Part shown: one piece after another, positions 1 to 9,147 of the stretch
Position numbering within the stretch: position 1 is the stretch's first letter
Layout: each line of letters opens with the position of its first letter
NCBI RefSeq assembly: GCF_010730355.1
Contig: NZ_AP022576.1
Coordinates: 5,518,001-5,582,000 of the forward strand
Length of the DNA stretch: 64,000 bases
From: Mycobacterium florentinum
GTDB lineage: Bacteria > Actinomycetota > Actinomycetes > Mycobacteriales > Mycobacteriaceae
Direction of reading: 5' to 3'
The notes under the pieces: model-generated
Told to the model about the DNA's origin: nothing
What the model saw: the letters and a program-made list of their open reading frames with translations, nothing else
The model's database searches: none
Translations under genes and position numbers: made by a program

Positions 1-1
1 G

Positions 2-1024
2 GCCGTCATCTTGTCCGTAATTTGGGGTGTGCGGGTCGGCGGGTTGTTCACCGCGCTGGGCGTGACGTCGGTCGTGCTCGGTTTGATGCTGCAGAATTCG
101 GTCGGCCAGATCGTGTCCGGGCTGTTCATGTTGTTCGAGCAGCCGTTCCGCATCGACGATTGGCTCGACGCGTCCAACGAGCGTGGGCGGGTCGTCGAGG
201 TGAACTGGCGGGCAGTACACATCCAAACCGGCAGCGGGATACGGGTCATGCCGAACTCGATGTTGGCCAGCACCTCGTTCACGAATCTCAGCCGCCCGCC
301 CGGCACCCACAAGCTGTCGATCAAGACGACATTCGCGGCCGCGGACCCGCCCGACCGAGTCTGCGCGATGTTGACGCGGGTCGCCTCCGAACTGCCGCAA
401 CTCAAGGCCGGCAGCATTCCCCGTTCGGTGCCGGTCGGCAACGGCGAGTACTCCACCAGCATCGGGCTGAACTCGCCCGCCGAGGATGGCGGCGCGCGAT
501 CAACCTTTCTGCGCTGGATCTGGTATGCCGCCCGGCGGGAAGAACTGCACCTCGATGACGCCGACGACGACTACTCGACCAGGGAACGGGTCGAAGATGC
601 GTTGCGGTCCGTGGTGGCGCCCGCGCTGCGGCTCAGCGTCGCCGATCAGCAGGCGCTGCACTCCTCGGCGCGAATCGTCCTCTACGGCGCCGACGAAATC
701 GTCGAATACGCAGGGCAGGTGCCGGTGGGGATGACATTCGTGATCGCCGGGCGGGTGCAGATGATGGCGACGGCCGAGGACGGGGCGGTCGTGCCGATCA
801 GCACGCTGGAGGCGGGCTCATTCCTGGGCCTGACCGCGCTTACCCGGCAACCGAACCTCGCGAGCGCATACGCGTTGGAAGAAGTCACCGCCTTGATCAT
901 CGATCGCGACCACCTCGAGCATCTCGTGATGCGTGAACCGTTGCTGCTACAGGACTTTGGCAACATCCTGGAAGAGCGGCAGAGCAAAGTGCGGCAAGCC
1001 GAGCGTGGTGAGCGCGTCGGGTGA
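2..1024 (+). CDS. MscS-type mechanosensitive channel with C-terminal cyclic-nucleotide-binding domain (5' truncated)
   Basis: The reading frame is open from the window edge, so the N-terminal membrane helices are missing. The first ~35 residues seen ([19 protein letters not shown] and on) match the pore helix TM3 of MscS, rich in Gly/Ala/Leu. The beta domain follows ([12 protein letters not shown], then a [13 protein letters not shown] stretch). Residues ~225-325 form a Crp-like cNMP-binding domain ([14 protein letters not shown], then [13 protein letters not shown]). The family acts in the plasma membrane as an osmotic safety valve, here possibly gated by a nucleotide. The fused architecture is like M. 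tuberculosis Rv2434c. The ligand is unknown. Only 57 bp separate it from proA, but proA seems to have its own promoter. Confidence 0.85.
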   Translation, partial: AVILSVIWGVRVGGLFTALGVTSVVLGLMLQNSVGQIVSGLFMLFEQPFRIDDWLDASNERGRVVEVNWRAVHIQTGSGIRVMPNSMLASTSFTNLSRPPGTHKLSIKTTFAAADPPDRVCAMLTRVASELPQLKAGSIPRSVPVGNGEYSTSIGLNSPAEDGGARSTFLRWIWYAARREELHLDDADDDYSTRERVEDALRSVVAPALRLSVADQQALHSSARIVLYGADEIVEYAGQVPVGMTFVIAGRVQMMATAEDGAVVPISTLEAGSFLGLTALTRQPNLASAYALEEVTALIIDRDHLEHLVMREPLLLQDFGNILEERQSKVRQAERGERVG

Positions 1025-1070
1025 CCCGGGCCGCTACCCAGGCCGCCTTACCCGACCGGCTCAGGCCCGT

Positions 1071-1076
1071 TACCCT
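1071..1076 (+). promoter_or_regulatory. Predicted -10 box of proA (leaderless start)
   Basis: TACCCT fits the mycobacterial TANNNT -10 consensus. Only 6 nt lie between it and the proA ATG at 1083, so transcription should start at the ATG itself. No Shine-Dalgarno sequence is visible, which agrees with a leaderless transcript. Inference from spacing only. Confidence 0.5.
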
Positions 1077-1082
1077 GGATCA

Positions 1083-2330
1083 ATGAGTCTGCAAGCGCCA
1101 TCGCGTCCTGACTTGCGTCAGGAGGTCCACAACGCCGCCCGTCGCGCCCGCGCCGCGTCCCGCGTGCTGGCGTTGTTGCCGACGGTGGCCAAGGACCAGG
1201 CGCTGCAGTCCGCGGCCGAGGCGATCACCGCCAACACCCGGCAGATCCTGGTTGCCAACGCCGAAGATCTGAAGGCCGCGCGGGTCGCTGGGACCCCCGA
1301 CGCGATGCTCGACCGGTTGGCGTTGGACCCCAAGCGGGTGGAGGGAATCGCCGCTGGTCTGCGCCAGGTTGCCGGGCTTCCGGACCCGGTTGGCGAGGTG
1401 CTGCGCGGCTACACGTTGCCCAATGGGCTGCAATTGCGTCAGCAGCGGGTTCCGCTCGGCGTCGTGGGCATGATCTACGAGGGCCGGCCCAATGTCACCG
1501 TCGACGCTTTCGGGTTGGCGCTCAAGTCCGGCAATGCCGTGCTGCTGCGTGGTAGTTCGTCGGCGGCGCGATCCAATCAGGCGCTGGTCGAGGCGCTGCG
1601 GGTGTCACTGGCCAGCGAGGATCTACCTGCCGACGCGGTCCAGCTGCTGTCGTCCGACGACCGGTCCACGGTCACGCACCTAATTCAGGCGCGCGGCCTG
1701 GTCGATGTGGTGATCCCGCGTGGGGGAGCCAGTCTGATCGACGCGGTGGTCCGCGACGCCCAGGTACCCACCATCGAGACCGGGGTCGGCAACTGTCACG
1801 TCTACGTGGACGGCGGCGCAGACCTGGATGTGGCAGAACGGGTTCTGCTGAACTCCAAGACCCGGCGGCCCAGCGTGTGCAATGCGGCCGAGACGCTGTT
1901 GGTGGACGCCGCGATTGCGGCGGACGCGGTGCCGCGGCTGGTGGGGGCCTTGCAAGACGCCGGTGTGACCGTGCACCTCGACCCGGACGAGGACAACTTG
2001 CGCCGCGAGTACCTCTCGATGGACATCGCGGTGGCGGTCGTCGATGGCGTCGACGCCGCGATCGCCCACATCAACGAATACGGAACCGGGCACACCGAGG
2101 CCATCGTGACCACCAATATGGCTGCGGCCCAACGATTTTCCGACGGTGTCGATGCGGCCGCGGTGATGGTCAACGCGTCGACGTCGTTTACCGACGGCGA
2201 GCAATTCGGTTTCGGCGCCGAGATCGGCATCTCGACGCAGAAGCTGCACGCCCGCGGTCCGATGGGCCTGCCCGAACTGACCTCGACCAAATGGATTGCG
2301 TGGGGTGATGGCCAGGTTCGTCCTGCCTGA
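1083..2330 (+). CDS. proA: Gamma-glutamyl phosphate reductase
   Basis: Reduces gamma-glutamyl phosphate to glutamate semialdehyde with NADPH, the second step of proline synthesis in the cytoplasm. The 415-aa length equals the M. tuberculosis enzyme. The aldehyde-dehydrogenase fold is evident from [13 protein letters not shown], the [12 protein letters not shown] segment, and the catalytic cysteine Cys266 in [10 protein letters not shown]. The C-terminal [10 protein letters not shown] motif is typical. The frame is open further upstream, but ATG 1083 is preferred because it restores the usual N-terminus ([15 protein letters not shown]) and sits 6 nt behind a -10 box. proB is not in the window; in mycobacteria it is encoded elsewhere. 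Confidence 0.97.
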   Translation: MSLQAPSRPDLRQEVHNAARRARAASRVLALLPTVAKDQALQSAAEAITANTRQILVANAEDLKAARVAGTPDAMLDRLALDPKRVEGIAAGLRQVAGLPDPVGEVLRGYTLPNGLQLRQQRVPLGVVGMIYEGRPNVTVDAFGLALKSGNAVLLRGSSSAARSNQALVEALRVSLASEDLPADAVQLLSSDDRSTVTHLIQARGLVDVVIPRGGASLIDAVVRDAQVPTIETGVGNCHVYVDGGADLDVAERVLLNSKTRRPSVCNAAETLLVDAAIAADAVPRLVGALQDAGVTVHLDPDEDNLRREYLSMDIAVAVVDGVDAAIAHINEYGTGHTEAIVTTNMAAAQRFSDGVDAAAVMVNASTSFTDGEQFGFGAEIGISTQKLHARGPMGLPELTSTKWIAWGDGQVRPA

Positions 2331-2367
2331 CCCCGATCTACCAAAAGTCTTTTAGGAGAACCTGATT

Positions 2368-3243
2368 GTGAGCGTGCCCGCCCGGCCCACCCCGCTGTTC
2401 GCGGACATCAGCGACGTCTCGCGGCGATTGGCCGAGACCGGTTATCTGCCCGACACGGCCACCGCGACGGCGGTGTTTCTCGCCGACCGGCTCGGCAAGC
2501 CGCTGCTGGTCGAGGGTCCCGCCGGCGTGGGCAAGACCGAGCTGGCGCGCGCCATCGCGCAGGCCACCGGCTCGGGTCTGGTTCGGCTGCAGTGCTACGA
2601 GGGTGTCGACGAGGCTCGCGCCCTGTACGAGTGGAACCACGCCAAGCAGATCCTGCGCATCCAGGCCGGCTCGGGCGATTGGGACCAGACCAAGGATGAC
2701 GTGTTCAGCGAGGAGTTCCTGCTGCAGCGCCCGCTGTTGACCGCGATCCGGCGCACCGAGCCGACGGTGCTGCTGATCGACGAGACCGACAAGGCCGACA
2801 TCGAAATCGAGGGCCTGCTTCTCGAAGTGCTCTCCGACTTCGCTGTGACAGTCCCCGAGCTGGGTACGATCACCGCCGAGCGCACGCCGCTCGTCGTGCT
2901 GACCTCCAATGCCACCCGCGAGCTGTCCGAGGCGCTCAAGCGTCGCTGCCTGTTCCTGCACATCGACTTCCCCACGCCCGATCTGGAACGGCGCATCCTG
3001 TTGTCCCGGGTCCCCGAGTTGCCCGCGCATCTGGCCGAGGAGTTGGTGCGCATCATCGGCGTCATGCGCGGCATGCAGCTGAAGAAGGTGCCGTCGATCG
3101 CCGAGACCATCGACTGGGGCCGTACTCTGCTGGCGCTGGGCCTGGACACCATTGACGACGCGGTCGTCGCCCAGACGCTTGGCGTGGTCCTCAAACACCA
3201 ATCCGATCAGCAACGCGCGGCCGGGGAACTGAGGCTGAACTAA
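2368..3243 (+). CDS. MoxR-family AAA+ ATPase
   Basis: 291 aa. Walker A GPAGVGKT is at residues 50-57, Walker B VLLIDETDKAD near 134-144, and sensor-1 VVLTSNATRE follows. MoxR ATPases are cytoplasmic chaperone-like motors that act with a von Willebrand A partner, often to insert metals or mature enzymes. The next gene encodes exactly such a partner and starts inside this gene's stop codon (TAATG), so the two are translationally coupled. The GTG start is supported by AGGAGA 8 nt upstream. The orthologue by order is M. tuberculosis Rv2426c. The client protein is unknown. Confidence 0.93.
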   Translation: MSVPARPTPLFADISDVSRRLAETGYLPDTATATAVFLADRLGKPLLVEGPAGVGKTELARAIAQATGSGLVRLQCYEGVDEARALYEWNHAKQILRIQAGSGDWDQTKDDVFSEEFLLQRPLLTAIRRTEPTVLLIDETDKADIEIEGLLLEVLSDFAVTVPELGTITAERTPLVVLTSNATRELSEALKRRCLFLHIDFPTPDLERRILLSRVPELPAHLAEELVRIIGVMRGMQLKKVPSIAETIDWGRTLLALGLDTIDDAVVAQTLGVVLKHQSDQQRAAGELRLN

Positions 3244-4691
3244 TGCCCCCGCGCCGCGTCCGCCCCACCAGGCCACTCGCCCCGTACGGGTTGCCGGGCC
3301 ATCTGGTGGGATTCGTGGAAGCGCTTCGCGGAAGCGGGATTTCGGTGGGCCCGTCGGAGACGGTGGACGCCGGCCGGGTGATGGCCACCCTCGGCCTCAG
3401 TGATCGCGAAGTGCTGCGCGAAGGCATCGCGTGCGCGGTGCTGCGCCAGCCCGACCACCGCGACACCTACGACGCGATGTTCGACTTGTGGTTCCCCGCG
3501 GCGATGGGTGCGCGCGCCGTCGTCGTCGACGACGACGGCGGGGCCGGCCAAGACAGCGACGCCCTGCCCGCCGACGATGTCGACGCGATGCGGCAGATGC
3601 TGCTGGATCTGCTGACCCAGAACGAGGATCTGGCCGACATGGACGAACGACTCGTCGCGATGATCGCGCGGATCGTGGAGGCCTACGGCAAATACAGTTC
3701 CAGCCGCGGTCCGTCATTCTCGTCGTATCAGGCGCTCAAGGCGATGGCGCTGGACGAGCTGGAGGGCAAGCTGCTTGCCGGACTGCTCGCCCCCTACGGC
3801 GACGAGCCGACACCTACCCAAGAGCAGATCGCCAAAGCACTTGCCGCTCAGCGGATAACCCAACTGCGTAAGATGGTCGACGCCGAGACCAAGCGGCGCA
3901 CCGCCGAGCAGCTCGGCCGCGATCACGTCCAGATGTACGGCATCCCGCAGCTTGCCGAGAACGTCGAGTTTCTGCGGGCTTCGGGTGACCAGCTGCGCCA
4001 GATGCAGCGAACCGTAGCGCCACTGGCCCGCACGCTGGCGACCCGGCTGGCCGCCCGTCGGCGTCGCAGCCGCGCCGGGACCATCGATCTGCGCAAGACG
4101 CTGCGCAAATCGATGTCGACCGGGGGTGTGCCGATCGACGTGGTGCTGGCCAAACCCCGTCCGGCGCGCCCCGAACTGGTCGTGCTGTGCGACGTGTCCG
4201 GTTCGGTGGCCGGGTTCAGCCACTTCACCCTGCTGCTGGTACACGCACTGCGCCAACAGTTCTCACGCGTGCGGGTGTTCGCCTTCATCGACACCACCGA
4301 CGAGGTGACTCACATGTTCGGGCCGGAATGCGACCTGGCCGTGGCGATCCAGCGAATCACCCGCGAAGCCGGCGTCTACAGCCGCGACGGCCACTCCGAT
4401 TACGGCAATGCGTTCGTCTCGTTCCTGCAGGCCAATCCGAATGCGTTGTCGCCGCGCAGCTCGCTGTTGGTACTCGGGGACGGGCGCACCAACTACCGCG
4501 ACCCGGCCATCGACGTGCTGTCCGACATGGTGACCGCCGCGCGGCACGCACACTGGCTGAACCCCGAGCCCAGACACCTGTGGGGCAGCGGCGATTCGGC
4601 GGTTCCGCGCTACGAAGAAGTGATCACCATGCACGAATGCCGCTCCGCCAAGCAGCTCGCCACGGTGATCGACCAACTGCTGCCGGTGTGA
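3243..4691 (+). CDS. VWA/CoxE-type partner protein of the MoxR ATPase
   Basis: 482 aa. The C-terminal half carries a von Willebrand A domain with the MIDAS signature DVSGSVAG (Asp317, Ser319, Ser321), followed by FSRVRVFAFIDT and LVLGDGRTNYRDP, as in CoxE-like proteins. The N-terminal half is helical and charged. CoxE-like VWA proteins work with MoxR AAA+ ATPases in maturation of metalloenzymes such as CO dehydrogenase. No such enzyme is seen in this window, so the client is open. It begins at the ATG overlapping the moxR stop by one base and ends tail-to-tail against the next, minus-strand gene with no spacer. The orthologue by order is Rv2425c. Confidence 0.9.
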   Translation: MPPRRVRPTRPLAPYGLPGHLVGFVEALRGSGISVGPSETVDAGRVMATLGLSDREVLREGIACAVLRQPDHRDTYDAMFDLWFPAAMGARAVVVDDDGGAGQDSDALPADDVDAMRQMLLDLLTQNEDLADMDERLVAMIARIVEAYGKYSSSRGPSFSSYQALKAMALDELEGKLLAGLLAPYGDEPTPTQEQIAKALAAQRITQLRKMVDAETKRRTAEQLGRDHVQMYGIPQLAENVEFLRASGDQLRQMQRTVAPLARTLATRLAARRRRSRAGTIDLRKTLRKSMSTGGVPIDVVLAKPRPARPELVVLCDVSGSVAGFSHFTLLLVHALRQQFSRVRVFAFIDTTDEVTHMFGPECDLAVAIQRITREAGVYSRDGHSDYGNAFVSFLQANPNALSPRSSLLVLGDGRTNYRDPAIDVLSDMVTAARHAHWLNPEPRHLWGSGDSAVPRYEEVITMHECRSAKQLATVIDQLLPV

Positions 4692-5750
4692 TCACGGCTT
4701 CTTCCGGTAGACGAGCCAGCGCATCTCGATCGGGCTCATCTCACGAACGATCGGAAACGCGTTGACGCCGCCGATCCAATCCGGGTACCAACGCGTGGGC
4801 GGCCACGCGCCGGGCGGCAGGTGCGCCTTCTCGTAGTCGTATACCGCGTCGTCAGCGATCAGCTCGAAGGGCAATCCGGCTGCCGCGGAGTCGATCTCGT
4901 CTTGCGTGAAGACGCCGGTGTGAAAATGCTGGCCGAACTCGCGCGCGGCCTGGTCCAGCGCGTGCTCGTGGTCGGCCAGAAACGTGTTGAACACCAGGCG
5001 TGCACCCGGGGCCAGGCAGTGACCGGCGAGTTCGAAGAGGCCGCGCAGCTGTTGTGTCGAAACGAAATCGGACACCACTTCGGAAAGCAGGATCAGCCGA
5101 TAGTCGCGTCGGAGCTCATCCATTGTGGAGAAGACGTCGCCCACGATGACGCGCACGTCGACGGATTGTGCTGCGGCATCGGAGCGAATCACGTCGGCGA
5201 ACTCTTGGGTCAACTCGACCGCGTCGACCGGGTGTCCGCGTCGCGCCAGGGCCAGCGCATTGCGCCCGATTCCAGCCCCGATGTCGAGTACCGGGTGCGC
5301 GGCGGGATCGGTGGCCTCGTGGGCCAGCGTCCACACCCGGGCGTCGGGCCGCTTGCCGAACAGCGATGGCCCGGGGCGGGTGAGCCAGCGCGCGTAGTAG
5401 CGCTGCAGGGTCTGCGGGTGAGCGGTGATCTGAGACTGCACCGGCCGGCCGCGGAAAGCCGCGAACACGACCCGCACGATCGACCGCGTCGACGCCGCGT
5501 GGGCCTCGGCCAACCGTCGCCTGAGCCGTCGCCTGACCCGGGCCCGTTCTTCGTCGGACAGCTCTCTGCCCAGCTTCGCGCAGAGGCCCACGCACACCGT
5601 CAGGTATTCGTCGATCAGGCCCGGAACCGCCGGCAGGTCGACCGTTGCGGCGATGTCCCCGATTGTCGCGGCGTCGAGCAGTTGCTGGACGATCGACTCC
5701 TTGAGCACCTGCGGCGGCGCTGGCGCCGGTTCGGCCGGCGAACTGTCCAC
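4692..5750 (-). CDS. Class I SAM-dependent methyltransferase, substrate unknown
   Basis: 352 aa. Motif I of the Rossmann methyltransferase fold is VLDIGAGIG (residues 154-162). The acidic end of strand 2 is VDAVELTQE, and motif II-like and post-motifs follow ([11 protein letters not shown], then [14 protein letters not shown]). The first ~130 residues form an Arg-rich helical extension ([12 protein letters not shown]) unlike small-molecule methyltransferases. The GTG start at 5750 is supported by GAAGGA just upstream. No gene of this kind lies here in M. tuberculosis, where an IS element and two short unknown genes occupy the equivalent interval. It is convergent with the VWA gene and divergent from nadD. 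The substrate cannot be told from sequence. Confidence 0.75.
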   Translation of the reverse strand: MDSSPAEPAPAPPQVLKESIVQQLLDAATIGDIAATVDLPAVPGLIDEYLTVCVGLCAKLGRELSDEERARVRRRLRRRLAEAHAASTRSIVRVVFAAFRGRPVQSQITAHPQTLQRYYARWLTRPGPSLFGKRPDARVWTLAHEATDPAAHPVLDIGAGIGRNALALARRGHPVDAVELTQEFADVIRSDAAAQSVDVRVIVGDVFSTMDELRRDYRLILLSEVVSDFVSTQQLRGLFELAGHCLAPGARLVFNTFLADHEHALDQAAREFGQHFHTGVFTQDEIDSAAAGLPFELIADDAVYDYEKAHLPPGAWPPTRWYPDWIGGVNAFPIVREMSPIEMRWLVYRKKP

Positions 5751-5844
5751 AGAGTCCTTCTACACGATCGGGCGGCGACCGGGGCCGGCCCGGTCGCGGT
5801 CGCGGCGACTGCCCGGCTCGAGCGGCCCGGTAAGCTGGCACATC

Positions 5845-6525
5845 GTGCAAAAGCGCCGTCGCAGGTTGGGCGTAATGGGTGGGACCTTCGATCCCATCCA
5901 TTACGGGCACCTGGTTGCCGCCAGTGAGGTGGCCGACCTGTTCGACCTCGACGAAGTGGTGTTCGTGCCCAGCGGTCAGCCGTGGCAGAAGACCCGTAAC
6001 GTCTCCGCGGCCGAGGACCGGTATCTGATGACGGTGATCGCTACCGCCTCCAATCCCCGGTTCTCGGTCAGCCGGGTCGACATCGACCGCGCCGGCCCCA
6101 CCTACACCAAGGACACGCTGCAGGATCTGCACGCGCTGAACCCGGATTCCGAGCTGTTCTTCATCACCGGTGCCGATGCGCTGTCATCGATCCTGTCCTG
6201 GCACGGCTGGGAAGTTCTGTTCGAGTTGGCGCGGTTCATCGGCGTCAGCCGGCCCGGTTACGAGCTGCGCCACGAGCACATCACCGAGGTGATCGGCGAG
6301 CTGGCCAAGGATGCACTGACCCTGGTTGAGGTTCCGGCACTGGCGATCTCGTCGACCGACTGCCGTCAGCGCGCCGCGGAGCGCCGTCCGCTGTGGTACC
6401 TGATGCCCGACGGCGTCGTGCAATACGTCTCCAAGCGCCGGCTCTACCGCGACCCGGTCGAGGGCGAGGCCAAGGCGACGCTGGGCCCGACGCCGTCCGG
6501 CCTTTCCGCCGGGAACAACTCATGA
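5845..6525 (+). CDS. nadD: Nicotinate-mononucleotide adenylyltransferase
   Basis: Adenylates nicotinate mononucleotide to deamido-NAD, an essential step shared by NAD de novo and salvage pathways. 226 aa. The nucleotidyltransferase signature is [11 protein letters not shown] (12-22) with the second ATP-binding motif ISSTDCR (168-174). The frame is open for another 190 bp upstream, but that part is antisense to the methyltransferase. GTG 5845 places the start close to the GVMGGTFDP core as in relatives, and a TAAGCT -10-like box lies 8 nt before it. It ends with ATGA overlap into rsfS, forming the head of a tightly coupled nadD-rsfS-gpgP-octT run. Confidence 0.95.
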   Translation: MQKRRRRLGVMGGTFDPIHYGHLVAASEVADLFDLDEVVFVPSGQPWQKTRNVSAAEDRYLMTVIATASNPRFSVSRVDIDRAGPTYTKDTLQDLHALNPDSELFFITGADALSSILSWHGWEVLFELARFIGVSRPGYELRHEHITEVIGELAKDALTLVEVPALAISSTDCRQRAAERRPLWYLMPDGVVQYVSKRRLYRDPVEGEAKATLGPTPSGLSAGNNS

Positions 6526-6911
6526 GCGCCACCCAGGAAGCCATCGACATGGCGACGATCGCGGCGAACGCGGCGGCGTCCAAGCTCGCCAACGACGTTG
6601 TGGTGATCGATGTCTCAGGCCAATTGGTCATCACCGACTGCTTCGTCATCGCCTCGGCGTCCAACGAGCGGCAAGTCAACGCGATCGTCGACGAGGTCGA
6701 GCAGAAAATGCAGAAGGCCGGCTACAAACCCGCACGCCGCGAGGGTGCGCGGGAGGGGCGCTGGACGCTGCTGGATTACCGCGACATCGTCGTGCACATT
6801 CAGCACCAGGACGACCGCAACTTCTACGCCCTGGACCGCCTCTGGGGCGACTGTCCGGTGATCCCGGTGGACCTGGACGCCGATTCGCAGGATTCGGCGA
6901 GCGCGCAATGA
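6522..6911 (+). CDS. rsfS: Ribosomal silencing factor RsfS (Iojap/DUF143 family)
   Basis: 129 aa. RsfS binds ribosomal protein uL14 and stops the 30S and 50S subunits from joining when nutrients fall. The family signature is clear: [20 protein letters not shown], then [14 protein letters not shown], and [13 protein letters not shown] with [10 protein letters not shown] near the end. The ATG is inside the nadD stop (4-bp overlap), and the stop overlaps gpgP in the same ATGA way, so translation is coupled. The nadD-rsfS pairing is widespread in bacteria. Confidence 0.95.
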   Translation: MSATQEAIDMATIAANAAASKLANDVVVIDVSGQLVITDCFVIASASNERQVNAIVDEVEQKMQKAGYKPARREGAREGRWTLLDYRDIVVHIQHQDDRNFYALDRLWGDCPVIPVDLDADSQDSASAQ

Positions 6912-7582
6912 GCATCCGTCGCCTGGTGATGTTGCGGCATGGGCAAACCGACTTCAACGCCGGCAGCCGGATGCAGGGCCAGTTGGACTCCGCGCTCACC
7001 GAACTGGGCCGTGCCCAGGCGATCGCCGCCGCCGAGGTGCTGGGCAAGTTGCAGCCGTTGGTGATCGTGTCGTCGGATCTGCATCGCGCCTACGACACCG
7101 CGATCACGCTGGGGGAGCGGACCGGGCTGCAGGTTCGCGCGGATGAGCGGCTACGCGAGACGCACCTGGGCGAGTGGCAGGGCTTGACCCACACCGAGGT
7201 CGACGGGCAGGCCCCGGGCGCCCGGGTCACCTGGCGCGATGACGCCACCTGGGCGCCGCATGGTGGGGAAAGCAGGGTCGACGTCGCCGCCCGCAGCGTG
7301 CCGCTGGTCGCCGAGCTGGTGGCCGGCGAGCCGGAATGGGGAGACGCGGACGAGCCCGACCGGCCCGTGGTGCTGGTCGCCCACGGCGGACTGATCGCCG
7401 CGTTATCGGCTGCGCTGCTGAAGCTTCCGGTCGCCAACTGGCCGATCCTGGGTGGGATGGGCAATGCTAGCTGGGTGCAGCTCTCCGGCCACTCGCAGGA
7501 CTCCGGCGCCGACTTCGACGGCATCCGCTGGCGCCTCGACGTGTGGAATGCTTCGGCGCAGGTCTCCAACGATGTCCTCTGA
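6908..7582 (+). CDS. gpgP: Glucosyl-3-phosphoglycerate phosphatase
   Basis: 224 aa histidine phosphatase (phosphoglycerate-mutase fold). The catalytic RHG is at residues 10-12, the acid/base Glu in RETHLGEW near 84, and the second histidine is His159 in VLVAHGG. By order and sequence it matches M. tuberculosis Rv2419c, which removes phosphate from glucosyl-3-phosphoglycerate to give glucosylglycerate, an early step of 6-O-methylglucose lipopolysaccharide (MGLP) synthesis. MGLPs are cytoplasmic polysaccharides that bind long acyl-CoAs. The next gene, octT, acts in the same pathway, which supports the specific call over a generic phosphatase. Confidence 0.87.
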   Translation: MSIRRLVMLRHGQTDFNAGSRMQGQLDSALTELGRAQAIAAAEVLGKLQPLVIVSSDLHRAYDTAITLGERTGLQVRADERLRETHLGEWQGLTHTEVDGQAPGARVTWRDDATWAPHGGESRVDVAARSVPLVAELVAGEPEWGDADEPDRPVVLVAHGGLIAALSAALLKLPVANWPILGGMGNASWVQLSGHSQDSGADFDGIRWRLDVWNASAQVSNDVL

Positions 7583-8309
7583 CCTACGACCCACGCTGCT
7601 GGTCTTCGCCGATTCGCTGTCCTACTACGGTCCCACCGGGGGACTGCCCGCCGACGATCCTCGTATCTGGCCCAATATCGTTGCCTCCCAACTGGGTTGG
7701 GATGTGGAGCTGATCGGGCGCATCGGCTGGACCTGCCGCGACGTGTGGTGGGCCGCCACGCAGGACCCGCGGGCCTGGGCGGCGCTGCCCAGGGCGGGCG
7801 CGGTGATCTTCGCGACCAGCGGGATGGATTCGCTGCCATCGGTGTTGCCGACCGCGTTGCGTGAGCTGATCCGCTATGTCCGGCCGCCGTGGCTGCGGCG
7901 CTGGGTCCGCGACGGCTATGGCTGGCTGCAGCCCAGGCTTTCGCCGGTGGCCCGCGCCGCCCTGCCGCCGCATCTGACTGCCGACTATCTCGAGCAGACC
8001 CGGGGCGCAATCGATTTCAACCGCCCGGGCATCCCGATCGTGGCATCGCTGCCGTCGGTGCACATCGCCGAGACCTACGGTAAGGCGCACCACGGTCGTG
8101 CCGGGACGGTGGCGGCGATTACGGAGTGGGCGCAGCAGCACGATGTGCCCTTGGTCGATCTCAAAGCCGCTGTGGCCGAACAGGTTATGAGTGGTCGTGG
8201 CAATCCGGACGGCATCCACTGGAATTTCGAAGCCCACCAGGCGGTCGCGGAGCTGATGCTCAAGGCGCTGGCCGAAGCCGGGGTGTCGACCGAGAAATCG
8301 CGCGGCTGA
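7572..8309 (+). CDS. octT: MGLP octanoyltransferase OctT (SGNH-hydrolase fold)
   Basis: 245 aa. The N-terminus [12 protein letters not shown] holds the nucleophile Ser15 of a GDSL-like block, and Asp213/His216 in NPDGIHWN complete the SGNH triad. The M. tuberculosis orthologue by order, Rv2418c, transfers octanoate onto the diglucosylglycerate precursor of MGLP. The ATG at 7572 lies 11 bp inside gpgP in another frame, so the two are coupled. The upstream part of the frame (from 7452) is gpgP read out of frame and is left out. An unspecialised esterase is the alternative, but the neighbour gpgP argues for OctT. Confidence 0.85.
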   Translation: MSSDLRPTLLVFADSLSYYGPTGGLPADDPRIWPNIVASQLGWDVELIGRIGWTCRDVWWAATQDPRAWAALPRAGAVIFATSGMDSLPSVLPTALRELIRYVRPPWLRRWVRDGYGWLQPRLSPVARAALPPHLTADYLEQTRGAIDFNRPGIPIVASLPSVHIAETYGKAHHGRAGTVAAITEWAQQHDVPLVDLKAAVAEQVMSGRGNPDGIHWNFEAHQAVAELMLKALAEAGVSTEKSRG

Positions 8310-8313
8310 GCAA

Positions 8314-9147
8314 ATGACCGTCGTGGTGGTGACCGATGCCTCGTCGCGCCTCCCGGCCGATCTGCTCGAAAAATGGGCGATACGCGTTGTCCCGCTGCAT
8401 GTCCTGCTCGACGGCGGCGACCTGCGCGACGGTGTCGACGAGATTCCCGACGACGTCTATCGGCACCACGCGACGACCGCGGCGGCCACCCCCGCCGAAC
8501 TCAGCGCCGCCTACCGCCAGGCGTTGGCCGATTCCGGCGGGGATGGCGTGGTGGCAGTGCACATTTCGTCGGCGCTGTCGGGCACCTGTGGCGTGGGCGA
8601 ACGGGCGGCAGCCGACATCGGCTCGGCCGTGCGGGTGATCGACTCGAGGTCGGCCGCGATGGGCACCGGCTTCGTCGCGTTGGAAGCGGCTCGGGCCGCG
8701 GCCGCGGGCGCTGACCTGGACGCCGTCGTGGCCGCCGCGAACTCGGCGGTAAGCCGCAGTCACGCGTTCATCGTGGTGCACGGTCTGGACAACCTGCGGC
8801 GCAGCGGCCGGATCGGTGGCGCCAAGGCATGGCTCGGCACCGCGCTGTCACTCAAGCCGCTGCTGCGCATCGAGGACGGCAAACTCGTTCTGGCCCAACG
8901 GGTACGGACTGTCACCAAGGCGACGGCGGCGATGCTGGACCGAGTCTGCGAAATCGTCGGCGATACTCCGGCGGCGGTAGCGGTGCATCACGTCGCCAAC
9001 CCGGACGGCGCGAACGAGGTGGCGGCGGCGTTGGCCCGGCGGTTGCCGGCGTGCGAGCCGGCGATCGTCACATCGCTGGGGCCGGTGCTGGGTGTGCATG
9101 TCGGCCCCGGAGCCGTCGCGGTGTGTGTGGACGCGCCCGCGCCCTAG
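8314..9147 (+). CDS. DegV-family fatty-acid-binding protein
   Basis: 277 aa. The DegV fold is recognised by VVVVTDASSRLPADL at the N-terminus, the DGVVAVHISSALSGT loop, and VHGLDNLRRSGRIGGAKAW in the second half. DegV/FakB proteins hold a single fatty acid. No FakA kinase is visible here, so a role in fatty-acid handling near the MGLP genes is inference. It starts 4 bp after octT. It is the last gene of the nadD run and ends by overlapping, tail to tail, the stop of the mmpL gene on the other strand. This junction is where the inserted lipid block begins. In M. tuberculosis (Rv2417c) eis follows instead. Confidence 0.88.
   Translation: MTVVVVTDASSRLPADLLEKWAIRVVPLHVLLDGGDLRDGVDEIPDDVYRHHATTAAATPAELSAAYRQALADSGGDGVVAVHISSALSGTCGVGERAAADIGSAVRVIDSRSAAMGTGFVALEAARAAAAGADLDAVVAAANSAVSRSHAFIVVHGLDNLRRSGRIGGAKAWLGTALSLKPLLRIEDGKLVLAQRVRTVTKATAAMLDRVCEIVGDTPAAVAVHHVANPDGANEVAAALARRLPACEPAIVTSLGPVLGVHVGPGAVAVCVDAPAP

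Noticed and set aside
4821..5927. 368-codon plus-strand frame over the methyltransferase
   Set aside because: The minus strand holds an intact Rossmann methyltransferase; the plus frame has no motif.
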